64,000 nt of DNA from assembly GCA_027605045.1 (NCBI GenBank), contig JAQFWX010000058.1, positions 124,001 to 188,000 of the forward strand. The letters run 5' to 3'. Positions within the stretch are counted from its first letter, which is position 1, and the number at the start of each line of letters is the position of its first letter. The notes under the pieces are model-generated. The model did no database searches, was not told where the DNA came from, and was given only the letters and a program-made list of their open reading frames with translations. Shown piece by piece: positions 23,954-34,604 of this stretch. The DNA is from Phallus indusiatus (taxonomy: Eukaryota; Basidiomycota; Agaricomycetes; Phallales; Phallaceae). A program made the translations under genes and the position numbers.

Positions 23954-26147
23954 ATGCCATCCTTGAAGGACATTCCCGTCGAAATATTCATCGATAATCT
24001 TTTACCATTATTCCCTTTGAAAGATTTGCTTTCTCTAACTTGTGTTAATAAGGATTTATCGACTCTCTGTTCAGATGATACATTTTGGCGGAGGAAGGTA
24101 AACGAAGACTACAATTTCTCAGATTCATCCAGTGCTAGGACGAAAGGCTATAAGTTTCTATACAAAGGCATTCATAGATCTCAAGTATACGTATGGGGGT
24201 ACGTGGTTTGCATGATTTTGGTGCTCTAATCCGAGACGTCTCATGTTTTGGCGAAATTAAATAGAGAGGCAGCAAATGATAGATTGGGTCTACGTCGCCA
24301 GAGGAGAGTTTCTCCGATCTTAAGTAATGGTGAACCATATCCGCGACAGCTGCGAATTCCTGGAGTACGCCTTGTTGACATCGTTGCTGGTGGATGGTAA
24401 GCAGAGATTCGCAACTCTCTTGCCAGTAGACAAGCTGAAATTTGTGCTGATTCCCATTAAGGTCATTTCATGGTCTTGATTCAAATGGCAATGTTTATGT
24501 CTGGGGTGTGTGTTATATCTACTTTTCCATAATGCTTGAACATAAAATCTGACTATATTATGTCAGGAACACTAGACTCCCAGAATTACGCACTCGAAAG
24601 CGACCCAATGTCTATTTCAGGGAAACGTGTACCTAGGCCCATAAAATTGCAGCTTCCAGACCGAATTATTAAGATATCGTAAGCACTCTGAGCAGCCCAC
24701 TTGTCTTTTCCACCAAGTTTACCTGTCCCGAAAGTTGTGGACGCGCCCATTCTATGGCCCTGACTGAGAACCACCGAGTTTTGGTTTTCACAAACTGGGG
24801 CACTCCGCACTACCTTGAGAGTAACGTTATATCGAACTATTCTGCATTTACCACTCCAGTACAAGTAGAATGTGGATGGTCGTTTTCGGCAGTGCTTACC
24901 AAAGGTGGCGAAGTATATGTCTGGTGGCCGCGGAAAGGCCTTTTCAAAGAACAAATCCTTCAACATGACACGGCGACAGAGCAGTTAGCTCGTCAGGGAC
25001 AAAGAATCGTCAGTAAAAATGGTGTGGTGGAGTGTGTTCTATGGGAAATTTCCACCGACCCATACCCCTTACGCGATGTTAGGGGCGATCTACCACAATT
25101 ACATCCCGATGCGCCACCTGATCACACGAAAGTTGTGAAAATTGCTGCTGGCGATGGCTTTATCATTGGGTTAACTAAGGGTGGACATATTCTCAAATGT
25201 AATTTCCCTGAGGATGAGAGAATTTTTATGGGTCCATCCTTTATGAGACCCCAGTGGATTTATGTGAGCAATGAAACAAAGTCTCCCGCAATACGTTGTA
25301 AGATGACAATATTTCAGCTGCCGCAATTTAGTGAAGCAAGACTCATCAGCGAACAGTCTGGGTTACAAAACAATATTACATCTGAAAGTTCACCCCATAT
25401 GACCCATGTAAGCCCGATCTTCCCCCTATTTTTTTTCGGCCCTATAAATGAACTTTTAATCGGGGATTTCAGATTTCTGCACATTTCCATACATTCTTTG
25501 CTTATTCGACGGGGAGCTCTTCAGTCGTATTACGTGGCTCGGGAAACACAACAGTTACGACGCTACCAGAAATTATGCCCGGACTGCAGAACCGCGATAT
25601 CATTGCAGTTGTCCTTGGAGATTACCATTTTGCAGCTTTGACAAGCACCGGCAAATTGCTGACTTGGGGACAGTATTCCTCAGGCGCGTTGGGGTTAGGT
25701 GATCCGACCGTGTTACCCGTAGGAACACCAGGTGGATATGCCAATGAAATAGATAGATCGCGTGCCCATGTGTCACCTCCTCCCGTTTCTGAGCCGACGG
25801 AAGTTAAGTTTGGAACAAAAGACTATGGTCAAGGGCGCAACGTCTTCGTGTTTGGCGTGACAGCTTGTGGTTGGCATACAGGGGCCTTGGTGATCGATCT
25901 CGATGTATGTGTTTGGTTTGTTGTTAACGAATTCACCCCTTTTATTTTTATTAACATCATGTCTCTGAATAAGGATCCTGAATATGAAGAGTCTGGTGAA
26001 GAGGATGACAGTCCCCCTACCCCGCCTCATGCTATCCACGAACCGGGAACGCTATTACCCGGCCCCATCCGTTATGGTCATCCTTTTCGAATTGGCTTGG
26101 CTGGTGCTCTGCGTGGTCGTGGTCGTGGTCGCGGGCTTGATGGCTGA
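23954..26147 (+). CDS. F-box protein with RCC1 repeats (SCF adaptor, Saf1-like)
   Basis: Seven exons: 23954-24198, 24265-24396, 24462-24505, 24567-24678, 24735-25407, 25473-25904 and 25974-26147. This gives 1812 nt, 603 residues, all in phase. Residues 1 to about 45 are an F-box (Ile-Pro-Val-Glu-Ile ... Leu-Pro-Leu-Phe-Pro-Leu-Lys-Asp-Leu-Leu-Ser-Leu), which binds Skp1. The rest carries RCC1-type blades with repeated Val-Tyr-Val-Trp-Gly, Ala-Gly-Gly-Trp, Cys-Gly-Arg-Ala-His-Ser-Met-Ala-Leu and Leu-Thr-Trp-Gly motifs. This architecture is that of yeast Saf1 and its fungal relatives, substrate receptors of SCF ubiquitin ligases. The substrate here is unknown. The C-terminus is acidic, then Pro-rich, ending in an Arg-Gly run that may bind RNA or protein. 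Confidence 0.88.
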
Positions 26148-27850
26148 TTAAAGTTTCAAGTGGACTTGCACAGCAGTTGGATCGCATTTGTTGTTAGGTG
26201 TAAGATGAAAGGAGTAATACCGTACCGCGTTCGCTTAGATGTTGAGATTGATGTAGAATTAAATTGATTATGTATGCATTAAGTTAAAAAGGGAGTACCG
26301 ATCATTCAGCACTTCTGATAATTATTCTAGGTCCGGCTCTAGGATATGCAGATTTCTTATTCAAATTCGCAGTTTATTCACCGTACTTTTACTTATTCCC
26401 AATCTGCAAGCCGAGATTTGACGTTTCTTTATTGAGAGCCTGTGTTACGAGAGTCAGGAACATCAGTTGCAAGCGGATTTGATGCGACCTTACGTTACAG
26501 AACTTTAATCGCCCTTGAATTGTATGTTGCAACGGACTTTGGTTGACCCTGTCTCGTGAAAACCAAATCTAGCAACTGTATTGGTTTCAGGCGTGCTATA
26601 ACTGAAACCTGCCTAAACGGATGAGACGGCGTTCATCAGGGGACTTGACCTGGAGAAGGAGTATTATATACCCAGATTCCCGATATTTCGAAAGGGGACG
26701 TCCGTAGGTTCGAGATTGCCCGTCGGCAAAGTACGATTTCCGGAATGTTTGTTCGGATTTCGAGCTTTTGACATCTCGACAAACAACCGATCCGGATCCC
26801 TGCTTATACTTATGTTCTCTTGAAACATAACAAAATAAATAACGTAGTGCCAGAAAATTCGTGATGAGATGATGCCACAGCAATAGTATAATAACTGTTG
26901 GCTGTTGTTGAAGAACGGGCGCAAAATCTTATCGATCGACCACGAGTTATTTGTCACGTAGTAGGTCGTTTATACAACGTGCATATGACAATTAGAATGT
27001 GATATCAACACTGGATTCAAGGGGCTACCTGCTATGGCTTACGAGGAGAACGGGATTATTTCCGAACGGTATCAAACCTACCCAAACTCACTTACACCAT
27101 ATCGAACTTCTGGTAGGTCCTTTTTGAGCTCAAAAGAATCACGGGCTTGGTGTGCCTCATGTAAGTGATGGTATGTAGACCCGATAAAAGACTAGGAATG
27201 AATGACAAACACCTTTGGAGCCATCTGAATCGACAATTGATTCTAACCCTCATCTGACCGTTCCCATAATCTGGCTTGCACCATTTGAAAATTGTGATTT
27301 TGATCGTACTCCAAGTTCTCAGTTGCGAAGAAATCCACATGTAAGAATGATGATAGGGTTTATAGAAGTTGAGCCATTATTAGAGGAGGTGTGATGATGA
27401 TATCACCCGGTGCATCGACGAATGAGCTTCGAGTAGTGTTTCAGTAGCACGATGTTCCCAAACGCAAATTCTATTGTAAAGTTATTTTACCAATCGCCGT
27501 TTCTCGAAAAATACTTTGGAATTACTCGTACGATTTCCACACCTCCAGTAGTGGCTGTGGCTACGACGCAATGTAAGTTCTCCCCAAAACAAACTTCACA
27601 TGTACTTTTGCATTTTACGCTATAGAATGTTATACTTACTAAGACTGAATAATATAAACAACAACTGTGAAGTTGACGACAGAAAAAAGAAGGCTGAATT
27701 TGTTGAAATGCCTTACGTAAGGCTCCTGAGACCGTCGTGTTCCTTCTGAAGCTGTCGCTGTTCAAAAGCTTCGCGCGGTCTGCGCTCCGATCTTGGATAT
27801 CTAAAACAACTCCCCTCTATGTAGGAAAATCCATCTCATTCCCCGCAATC
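26148..27850. other. Intergenic region upstream of Pus1
   Basis: Contains the 3' flank of the F-box gene and scattered short frames with no recognisable product. The last 114 bases (27737-27850) are an in-frame, stop-free extension of Pus1, described separately. Nothing else is supported. Confidence 0.4.
27737..27850 (+). other. In-frame 5' extension of Pus1 resembling a mitochondrial presequence
   Basis: The frame of the Pus1 ATG is open upstream back to a TGA at 27704-27706, with no in-frame ATG. From a GTG at 27737 it would encode 38 residues rich in Leu, Ser, Lys, Arg and Phe with no Asp or Glu, a composition typical of mitochondrial targeting peptides. Several near-cognate codons (GTG, CTG) are available. 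Translation of this stretch is inference only. Confidence 0.35.
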
Positions 27851-29892
27851 ATGTCTTCAAACACGTTGAAGAGATCGCTGGATGGTTCTCCGGAAGCTTC
27901 CGACTCAAACAAGCTCAAACTGGATGCGGAGGATTCACAGACTGTTATACCCGCCGACGGGACTGAAGAAGACCGGCAAAAGGGAAGGAAAAGGCGTAAG
28001 AATATTGGTCCGAAGGAGGGCCGTCGAGACAGACGTGGAACAAGGGGCACAAGGAAAACGGAGGACGTTGATGAGGCTGCGAGCGATGCATCAGGAGAGA
28101 AAGAGAAGAAAGTCCGACTTCCCAAACGAAATTGCGCCCTACTGGTTGGGTTTTGCGGAACTGGATGTAATGGTATGCAAATGTATGTCGACATTACAAC
28201 GTCAAGAGTGATTTCTGTTTTTTTGCTGTCTTTTTTCCTTGAAGTTTTGCTGGTGTCGTTTTTAAGGCTCATCCCAACCATCACTTTAACAGACAACCCA
28301 ACGTCAGGACTATTGAAGGAGTGTTATTCAATGCTTTGGTCAAAGCTGGAGCTGTATCGGAAGATAACGCCGATGATCCTGTAAAGGTGAAGTGAACAGC
28401 GCAATCTTACCCTTGGGAACCATTGTGCTCAACGCGTTTCAGGTTGGATTGGCCCGGGCTGCGCGAACGGACGCAGGTGTTCATGCGGCGGGTAATGTCG
28501 TATCAATCAAAATGATTACGGTTATTCCAGGCGTGCGTAATTTATTAGAACGTATCAATGAGGAGCTACCCCCCGAGATACGGCTTTGGTCGTTTCAGCG
28601 AACGCAAAATTCTTTCAATGCCCACGTGTAAGCGTTATTTTCTATCTCGCTTGAAAAAACCCGGGTCTTCACGTAATTCCAGAACATGCGATAGTCGAAT
28701 GTATACCTATTTTCTGCCGACATACATCCTGATCCCTCCCAAACCAGACAGTGGATTCGCTCAATCTCTAAAAACTCAAAATCAGGAGCTAGAATTTGCA
28801 AATGATGATGATACGCATTCGTTTTGGAAGGGTGTTGACCTGACTCAATCCCCGCAAGAGGATTTGACGCGAAAGCGACAATGGCGTGTTCAAACCGAAA
28901 CATTGGAGAGACTGAAGAACATAATTTCGAAGTATCTCGGATCTCATAACTTCCATAATTTCACTATTGGGAAGGAATATTCCGATCGAAGTAATTACCG
29001 TAATATGAAAAAAATTGAGGTATGTAGTAACGGAAACTCAATCTCACATTGTTATACATATGGTTTAACTCCACTCAAGGTTCAAGAACCGGCCGTATAC
29101 AATGATACAGAATGGCTTCCCATCCTTTTCCACGGCCAAAGTTTCATGTTGCATCAAGTATGTAAATATCATTTTGTTGTTCCTCTTTTTTGGAATCTCA
29201 ATACGTTAATTAGATTGTAAGATTTTCTCCCTACTCTTCCCGATTCGGCGGGTGTCACATTGTTTTTCTTAAAAAACCCTTTTAGCGAAAAATGATCTGT
29301 GTGGCCGTATTGGCTTGTCGAACAGAAACACCTCCAGCTGTAATAGATGCAATGTACGGCCCCTCAAAAGTTGTCGTCCCAAAAGCGCCAGCGCTAGGGT
29401 TATTACTCGAACGTCCCTTGTTTAACACTTACAACAAAAAAGTGAAGGAAGCAAACGAGAAGCTTACGAGCCCGAACGATCCCGCATATCGCCCAATCAT
29501 TGATTTCGACATCCACCAAGATGCAATCGAGCAGTTCAAACAAGATCAAATATATAGCCGAATGCGAGCTCAGGAGAGCCAAGAAGCGACGTGGGTTATG
29601 TTCATTTTCCACTCTCTGACTTTTTTTTCTGATGATATTTTTCAGCTTTGATAGCTGGATAAGATCTATCGATACCTACTGTGGTCGTGACCTTCTTTAT
29701 TTCAATAAGAAAGGCGTCATACCATCATCAATCGTTCTTCAAAAGGGAGAGCGTCGTCCGAATCCATTCAGGGAGAAAAAGCGATTTGACGCCACTGGTC
29801 CTTTGACATTGGGCCACGTCACGGCAGACGAGGAAGATGACTCAGAGGAAGAGAACGTAGATACCTCAAAACTTGCTGAAATGGAGGGTTAA
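27851..29892 (+). CDS. PUS1: tRNA pseudouridine synthase, TruA/Pus1 family
   Basis: Seven exons: 27851-28182, 28293-28386, 28443-28627, 28683-29019, 29080-29157, 29286-29590 and 29646-29892. This gives 1578 nt, 525 residues, all in phase. The enzyme isomerises specific uridines in tRNA and some other RNAs. Diagnostic motifs are Gly-Thr-Gly-Cys-Asn-Gly-Met-Gln, Val-Gly-(L)-Ala-Arg-Ala-Ala-Arg-Thr-Asp-Ala-Gly-Val-His-Ala with the catalytic Asp, Ser-Phe-Asn-Ala-His-Val-x-Cys-Asp-Ser-Arg-x-Tyr, His-Asn-Phe-x-Asn-Phe-Thr, and Gln-Ser-Phe-Met-Leu-His-Gln-Ile-Arg-Lys-Met. The N-terminal 95 residues are highly charged, with Lys/Arg clusters expected to give nuclear import. The C-terminal tail is acidic. 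Catalytic core and length agree with fungal Pus1. Confidence 0.92.
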
Positions 29893-30501
29893 CGGGCCGA
29901 CTGAAATTTTGCATGCTGTCGTAATTCAATTTTTAGACGCTTCCACCAAGCCAACATGATTTGTTGGGTTAGACTTTCTCTCAGCTAATTGATCTGTGCT
30001 CGTGCACCTATGTAGCGCTTTCCTTATACTAAGAGATCTGACTAGTGCCAAATCAGAAAATGGGGTAATTATTTCGAGCCATGGCTTCATGTCCTCAGGT
30101 ACGCTTTCTTGAGGGCACTCCCAGTGCCTTCGCGATCGACAAAAAAAGGACCTGTCTGGCACCTGTGACTCCCTGTTGGGTTTTAGCTTATTTGTCTAGG
30201 TGGAACGGCTCAGTACGAACAGAGTTATCGTTCTATCAAAATTTCGTTGTCAAATAACTTGACGACTATTTCGGACCATAACTCCGACCTCCAGATCGCC
30301 CGAAACAAACGGTAATAGCGTCGCATGGATCATTTCTGAAACAACGTTTGAGCTTGCCCTAACGTGTCCAAAGATTTTATTGCAGTTTTACAATTTCATC
30401 ATAATTGAACGACGTTATGCTCCTATTCTGGTACATCAAATTTCTTGCTAACACATTCTAAAACTCATCATAAAATCATCTATTTACTTTCACACCTCGT
30501 T
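29893..30501. other. Intergenic region between convergent genes
   Basis: Lies between the stop of Pus1 (plus strand) and the stop of the first phospholipase (minus strand), so it should hold both 3' UTRs and terminators. No coding signal was seen. Confidence 0.5.
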
Positions 30502-33335
30502 TTACAAGAAACCCTTTCCGGAGTCCGTGCTCTTAGTGACAGAATAAATCTGGAACGTTGGTTGCTTGTGAGTTAAAATTTCATCCAAACCGGTAAGCAG
30601 CAAGTCCAAAAATTGGCCTGCACCACCTGAGGTCTGCTGGATCGTGTACCCTTCACCATTACCGAGATCTTTGATATCGAAAACCGCGGCTTTGGATATG
30701 GACGTTGTCTCGCGGTTGTTGTTGTCAATATATCCACGGTTAGAACTGCCTGCGAATTGGAGGTTGAAGGTTGTAGCTGGAGGAGGGGCCGTCGCGTGAA
30801 TAATGAATCTCTGTTCGTCGTTGTCGTGTTCGGGTACGGCCTTGCCAATGCTTAGCCCTTTCAGGAGAGAGCTGTATGTTAACGCGAAACCGTTGGTCTC
30901 AAGCACCAAGTAACGCCCCTCCGTCAGATCTCCTCGGACAGGCTAGTAAAATGGTCCAGTTGGTTGCATCAGGACGCACTCATCGACCGATAGAAATTAA
31001 TACTGTGACACCCACCTTGAAGCCAGTTTCAACTTGGAGAGAGTTTTCGCGTGTTTGCTGCCCGTAAGGGATGTTCGGTTGAGGGTTGGGGAATTGTTCC
31101 TGACATACAGTCGATCCTAAACAAGAAAAGGGATGAGCTGCAAGGAACTACGAATAGGAATTGTATTGTTCTATACCGATGAAATTTCCATCGGAGTCTT
31201 GCAATGGTGGAGTAGGTACAGGGAGTTCGGGAATTGTGAGATCAGGCTAACGGTAGTTTTTGTGTGAAATCAGAATACACGTTCAAGATTAGTATCATTT
31301 TTACTTACGTGCGCGAAGTCAAACATTTTAGTCAGATCCGACATGTGGTCTCTACGCCATCCATTGAGTTGGTCTGTGACAACATTCTTGACACCTTTAG
31401 CAGTTAGCCATTTTTCCTAAAACAATAAAGTAAGAAAAAAAGTTGTCAATGCCGTTTTTGTTCTCGTTTCCCACCATAAACTGAAGTTGAGAGCTGTGAT
31501 CAGCGTGCTCGGTGAACACATGGCCACCTCTCGACCAAGGACTGATAGCCGTGAAGGGAAGACGGAAGCCGGGTCCAGCAAAGACGTTCTCGGAAGTATT
31601 GAAGGGGTTCTAAAAGCCGTTACCTGTTACTTGACAAGGAACTTTGTGTATAGAAAGGCAACGTACGTTCATCCATTCACCAGGAGTATTCGTAGGAGCG
31701 AATATAGGAAGTACGCTATAGCGTAAGATAAGACAGATGTAAGAAAAATCTGTTTGCTAGTGTCACTCACTGATCTCCCCATCCACCCTGTACAAAGTTT
31801 CACAAAACGACTAAGATTGCTGGATTGCTGGTTTTATAATGAAAACCGAACAACTCACAGTTTCGTCGTAGGAAATCAGAAGGATCATACTTTTGTAAAG
31901 AGGACTCTTTATTACCGCATTGACGATTTGCTGTTGGAACCAACCACCATCGTGAGGCGTCCAGGGAGGGTGTTCAGATAGTTCTTTGGTTCCGATAATG
32001 TAAGAAACATTGGGTAGTTTTCCCGCTGCGGCGTCGTCATAGAATTGCTGCATGCCAGGGAACGATACCCCTCTCTTTGCAAGGGAGCTGTTCGCCGGTG
32101 CGGTTTGGAATTGTTCGAACCATACAAAACTATTGAGAAGTGAATTAAGCGAACATAAACTGACACGTAATATCGTTAAGACCGTTATCTTACGGGTTAT
32201 CGTCAAAGTTATCGATGTCTGTGATTGCATTTTTACGTCAATAGAGATATGCCTGAAAAGTGATTTATAATTACCTTGATACTACATACGAGAAAGACAA
32301 GAAATTGTTCATGTTGAATAATCAAGAGATAGGATGACGTACAACTTGCCAAGTTATCCCAGCATCTTCCAAAAACTCAGCGTACGTCTTCCATTGGTAT
32401 GGGAAACAATTCAAATTGGGCGCTTCACATCCTGGTGTAACGTTGTTGTCTATGACAACACCTCCTTCAGACAGATTCTGCGGTCCCCCGGGTACATTGA
32501 CAGATCCACTTGCCCAGAAAGCTAGGCACGAAGTTCGATGAGTAAGTACCAATGTTAGTCATCTTCTAGAAACTGCAATTTACCTCTGTTGGGATGCGTA
32601 CTGGCTACGACACCTTCTGCATACATGTCACTGACAGTCCATCCGTCTGCTAACGCAAAGTGGGTGGGAACGTCCTCTCGTAAATAATGACCCCAAGAGA
32701 AAGGTGTGTTTTTGACCACCCATTGGTTGTTATCACCTTGTGCAAACGCCAAATGGTTCGCCTTGAATCCTGAAATAAAAAATATGTAAGTTGATGTACT
32801 CGGAGGTTATTCAGTATGAGTTTACCGTTAGAGCCAGCAGTCATGCACTGAGAAGCTTGACTAATGTTTCCGCCAGCGGCATTGATATAGAACGGTAACA
32901 AAAAGTCAGTCTTATTGCTTTGACTCGGAGCGACAGACCTGGCAAAGTAATGTGTGGGAAATCGTTGAAGAGAGAGAAGAAGGTTAGGAATACTGACTGG
33001 AACCAAATGGGAGTCCCATCTTCAGCTATATGAACGTTCGGGTCGGCAAAGCCACGAACACCAGCCATGGAACCGAAGTACTTTGAAAGAAAACGGAGGG
33101 GAAAATGAATAAACGGGTATTTGATGGAGCTTTAGAAATCATATCTAACATGATCAAAAGCGCGGTTTTCTTGCATGAACAGGACGACTACGCAACAAAA
33201 TATTTACTTTGCGAAAAGGAATTTACTAAAATCTAACGCACCATGCTCTACGTCTTTGATAGTTCCCGTGGAAGCGAGAACACGAGTTCCGAATATGCAT
33301 AGGAGCAAAGCCTTGAGATACAACAACGAGACCAT
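30502..33335 (-). CDS. Secreted phosphoesterase-family phospholipase C, copy 1
   Basis: Many-exon minus-strand gene, ATG at 33335, stop at 30502-30504. Residues 1 to about 21 are a signal peptide (Met-Val-Ser-Leu-Leu-Tyr-Leu core). The body matches the phosphoesterase family of non-haemolytic-type phospholipases C and acid phosphatases. Met-Gln-Glu-Asn-Arg-Ala-Phe-Asp-His-Tyr-Phe-Gly carries N-terminal metal ligands. Asn-Phe-Asp-Asp-Asn-Pro and Ser-Tyr-Asp-Glu-Thr-Gly-Gly-Trp-Gly-Asp-His carry further ligands. A C-terminal domain of about 130 residues follows, with Phe-Asn-Leu-Gln-Phe-Ala-Gly and ending Ser-Thr-Asp-Ser-Gly-Lys-Gly-Phe-Leu. The reading frame needs two micro-exons, 7 nt (32275-32281) and 25 nt (32194-32218). 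I see no inactivating change. It probably cleaves phospholipid head groups outside the cell. Confidence 0.85.
32275..32281 (-). other. 7-nt micro-exon of phospholipase C copy 1
   Basis: The exon TATCAAG is bounded by AG (32282-32283) and GT (32273-32274) on the minus strand, with introns of 61 nt (32282-32342) and 56 nt (32219-32274). Spliced between Trp-Gln-Val and the 25-nt exon at 32194-32218, it restores Val-Tyr-Gln-Asp-Ile-Asp-Asn-Phe-Asp-Asp-Asn-Pro, the family sequence. Without it the frame shifts. The same arrangement exists in copy 2. Confidence 0.8.
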
Positions 33336-34604
33336 TGTGTGAAAACTTTACAGTCGGAATGACCTAAGTATTCGCTTCTCAAGTTTTCTTCTTGAATTTA
33401 TATCAAAACTAGCTGAGGTCATGCGGCCAAGAAACCCCTTGAGAACATTGGATTCTTTCATAAGGCCCTGGGCCCTCAAGGACGTGCACATGGTGCATTA
33501 CATTAGGATGTCGGTTTAGTCACAAGTTAGACTAGCTTTCAGCTATGAGCTTTAAAACTATGAGAAACTTTCTGGAGAGATCCACATTGTTTAGAAATGC
33601 ACGTGCGTTGCTAATCGAGTCCGGAGGCGGCTCGACAATCCTTAATCAGAATTAGAAAGACCATGTCTAGAAATGAACTGCCAGCAATGTCAAGCGAAAA
33701 ATCACAATTCAGACATAATCATCTGCCTGCCAAGCAAAGTTAAACCTAGAATAATAACAAGCAGTCTTTCTTCGAAATCGTTTTGAGATTGCCAGTGGAT
33801 GTTGTTGTCTTTTGGGTTTTTGTGCGAATACGACGAACGTTTATTGTTAAAGGTTTATCTCGTCGGAAGAAATTACAAATGAAGGTTATTGCAGTGAGAT
33901 ACCTCCGGGGTTCTATCCCGTTCCAATGCAGGCGATCATCACCGTATACATCAGAATCCCAACTCAAAAATCGCGCCGGCAATGAACCATACAGCTCGCA
34001 CGTTATGTCCAAACAGGAACGAAAGAACCTTGGAATCAGAGTGAGTTATAGCTTTTCAATAGTATCGATATCTCATCCAATCCAAACCGTTACACCACTT
34101 ACACGTCGCGTGAGCTCCAACAATAAAATTGGAAGACTGATTTCGAAGCTTCCATATAACTGGCGTTAACGTAAACACTTCTTAATCGGGTTAAACTTGT
34201 CTTGGAAAGTCATTTGTCATTTGTTCTCTTAATTAAATGAGCCGGATAAAGTAGGAAGGAATCAGAAAGCAAAGAACGTGCTTTGCGGAGGCCCTATCAT
34301 GTCATCCTTTAACTTTGCCGTTTTATTTGACCGTATTTGACCGAAAGCAATATGGCTTCTTTCTTTAACTTATTGTTTCCGAGATACAGAAATTGATGGT
34401 GGAGCTTAGACTCCAAGACGGTGGATCGTCTGAGAATATGGAAAAAAAGGAACGAACACCAGGCTAAGATTTTGCTCAGTGCTTCGTGTGAGTTGAGTTG
34501 GCTGACTAAGCTTTGGATTCAAATTCGACATCGATTCAACAACAACAATGATTCTACGGATGACAAAAAGAAAAAATTCTAATCCACAAAACAAAACCGC
34601 ATAT
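33336..34604. other. Upstream region of phospholipase copy 1 and 3' flank of copy 2
   Basis: A TATA-like GATATAAATT lies at 33395-33404 on the minus strand, about 65 nt before the ATG. A CACGTG box is at 33600-33605. A frame of 128 codons at 33783-34169 has no recognisable product and is not annotated. The remainder shows nothing supported. Confidence 0.45.
33600..33605. promoter_or_regulatory. CACGTG box upstream of phospholipase copy 1
   Basis: The palindrome CACGTG in AATGCACGTGCG lies 265 nt upstream of the start codon. The same 12-mer lies 270 nt upstream of copy 2, inside a longer similar block (CCACATTGT...AGAA-TGCACGTGCG). CACGTG is the core site of Pho4- and Cbf1-type bHLH factors. 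Regulation by phosphate is inference. Confidence 0.5.

Noticed and set aside
27737..27739. GTG at 27737 as the ordinary start of Pus1
   Set aside because: Fungal nuclear genes rarely use GTG as sole start; the ATG at 27851 is annotated and the upstream stretch is reported only as a possible alternative form.
33746..34169. Frames on both strands between the two phospholipase genes
   Set aside because: No similarity to known families and no consistent exon plan.
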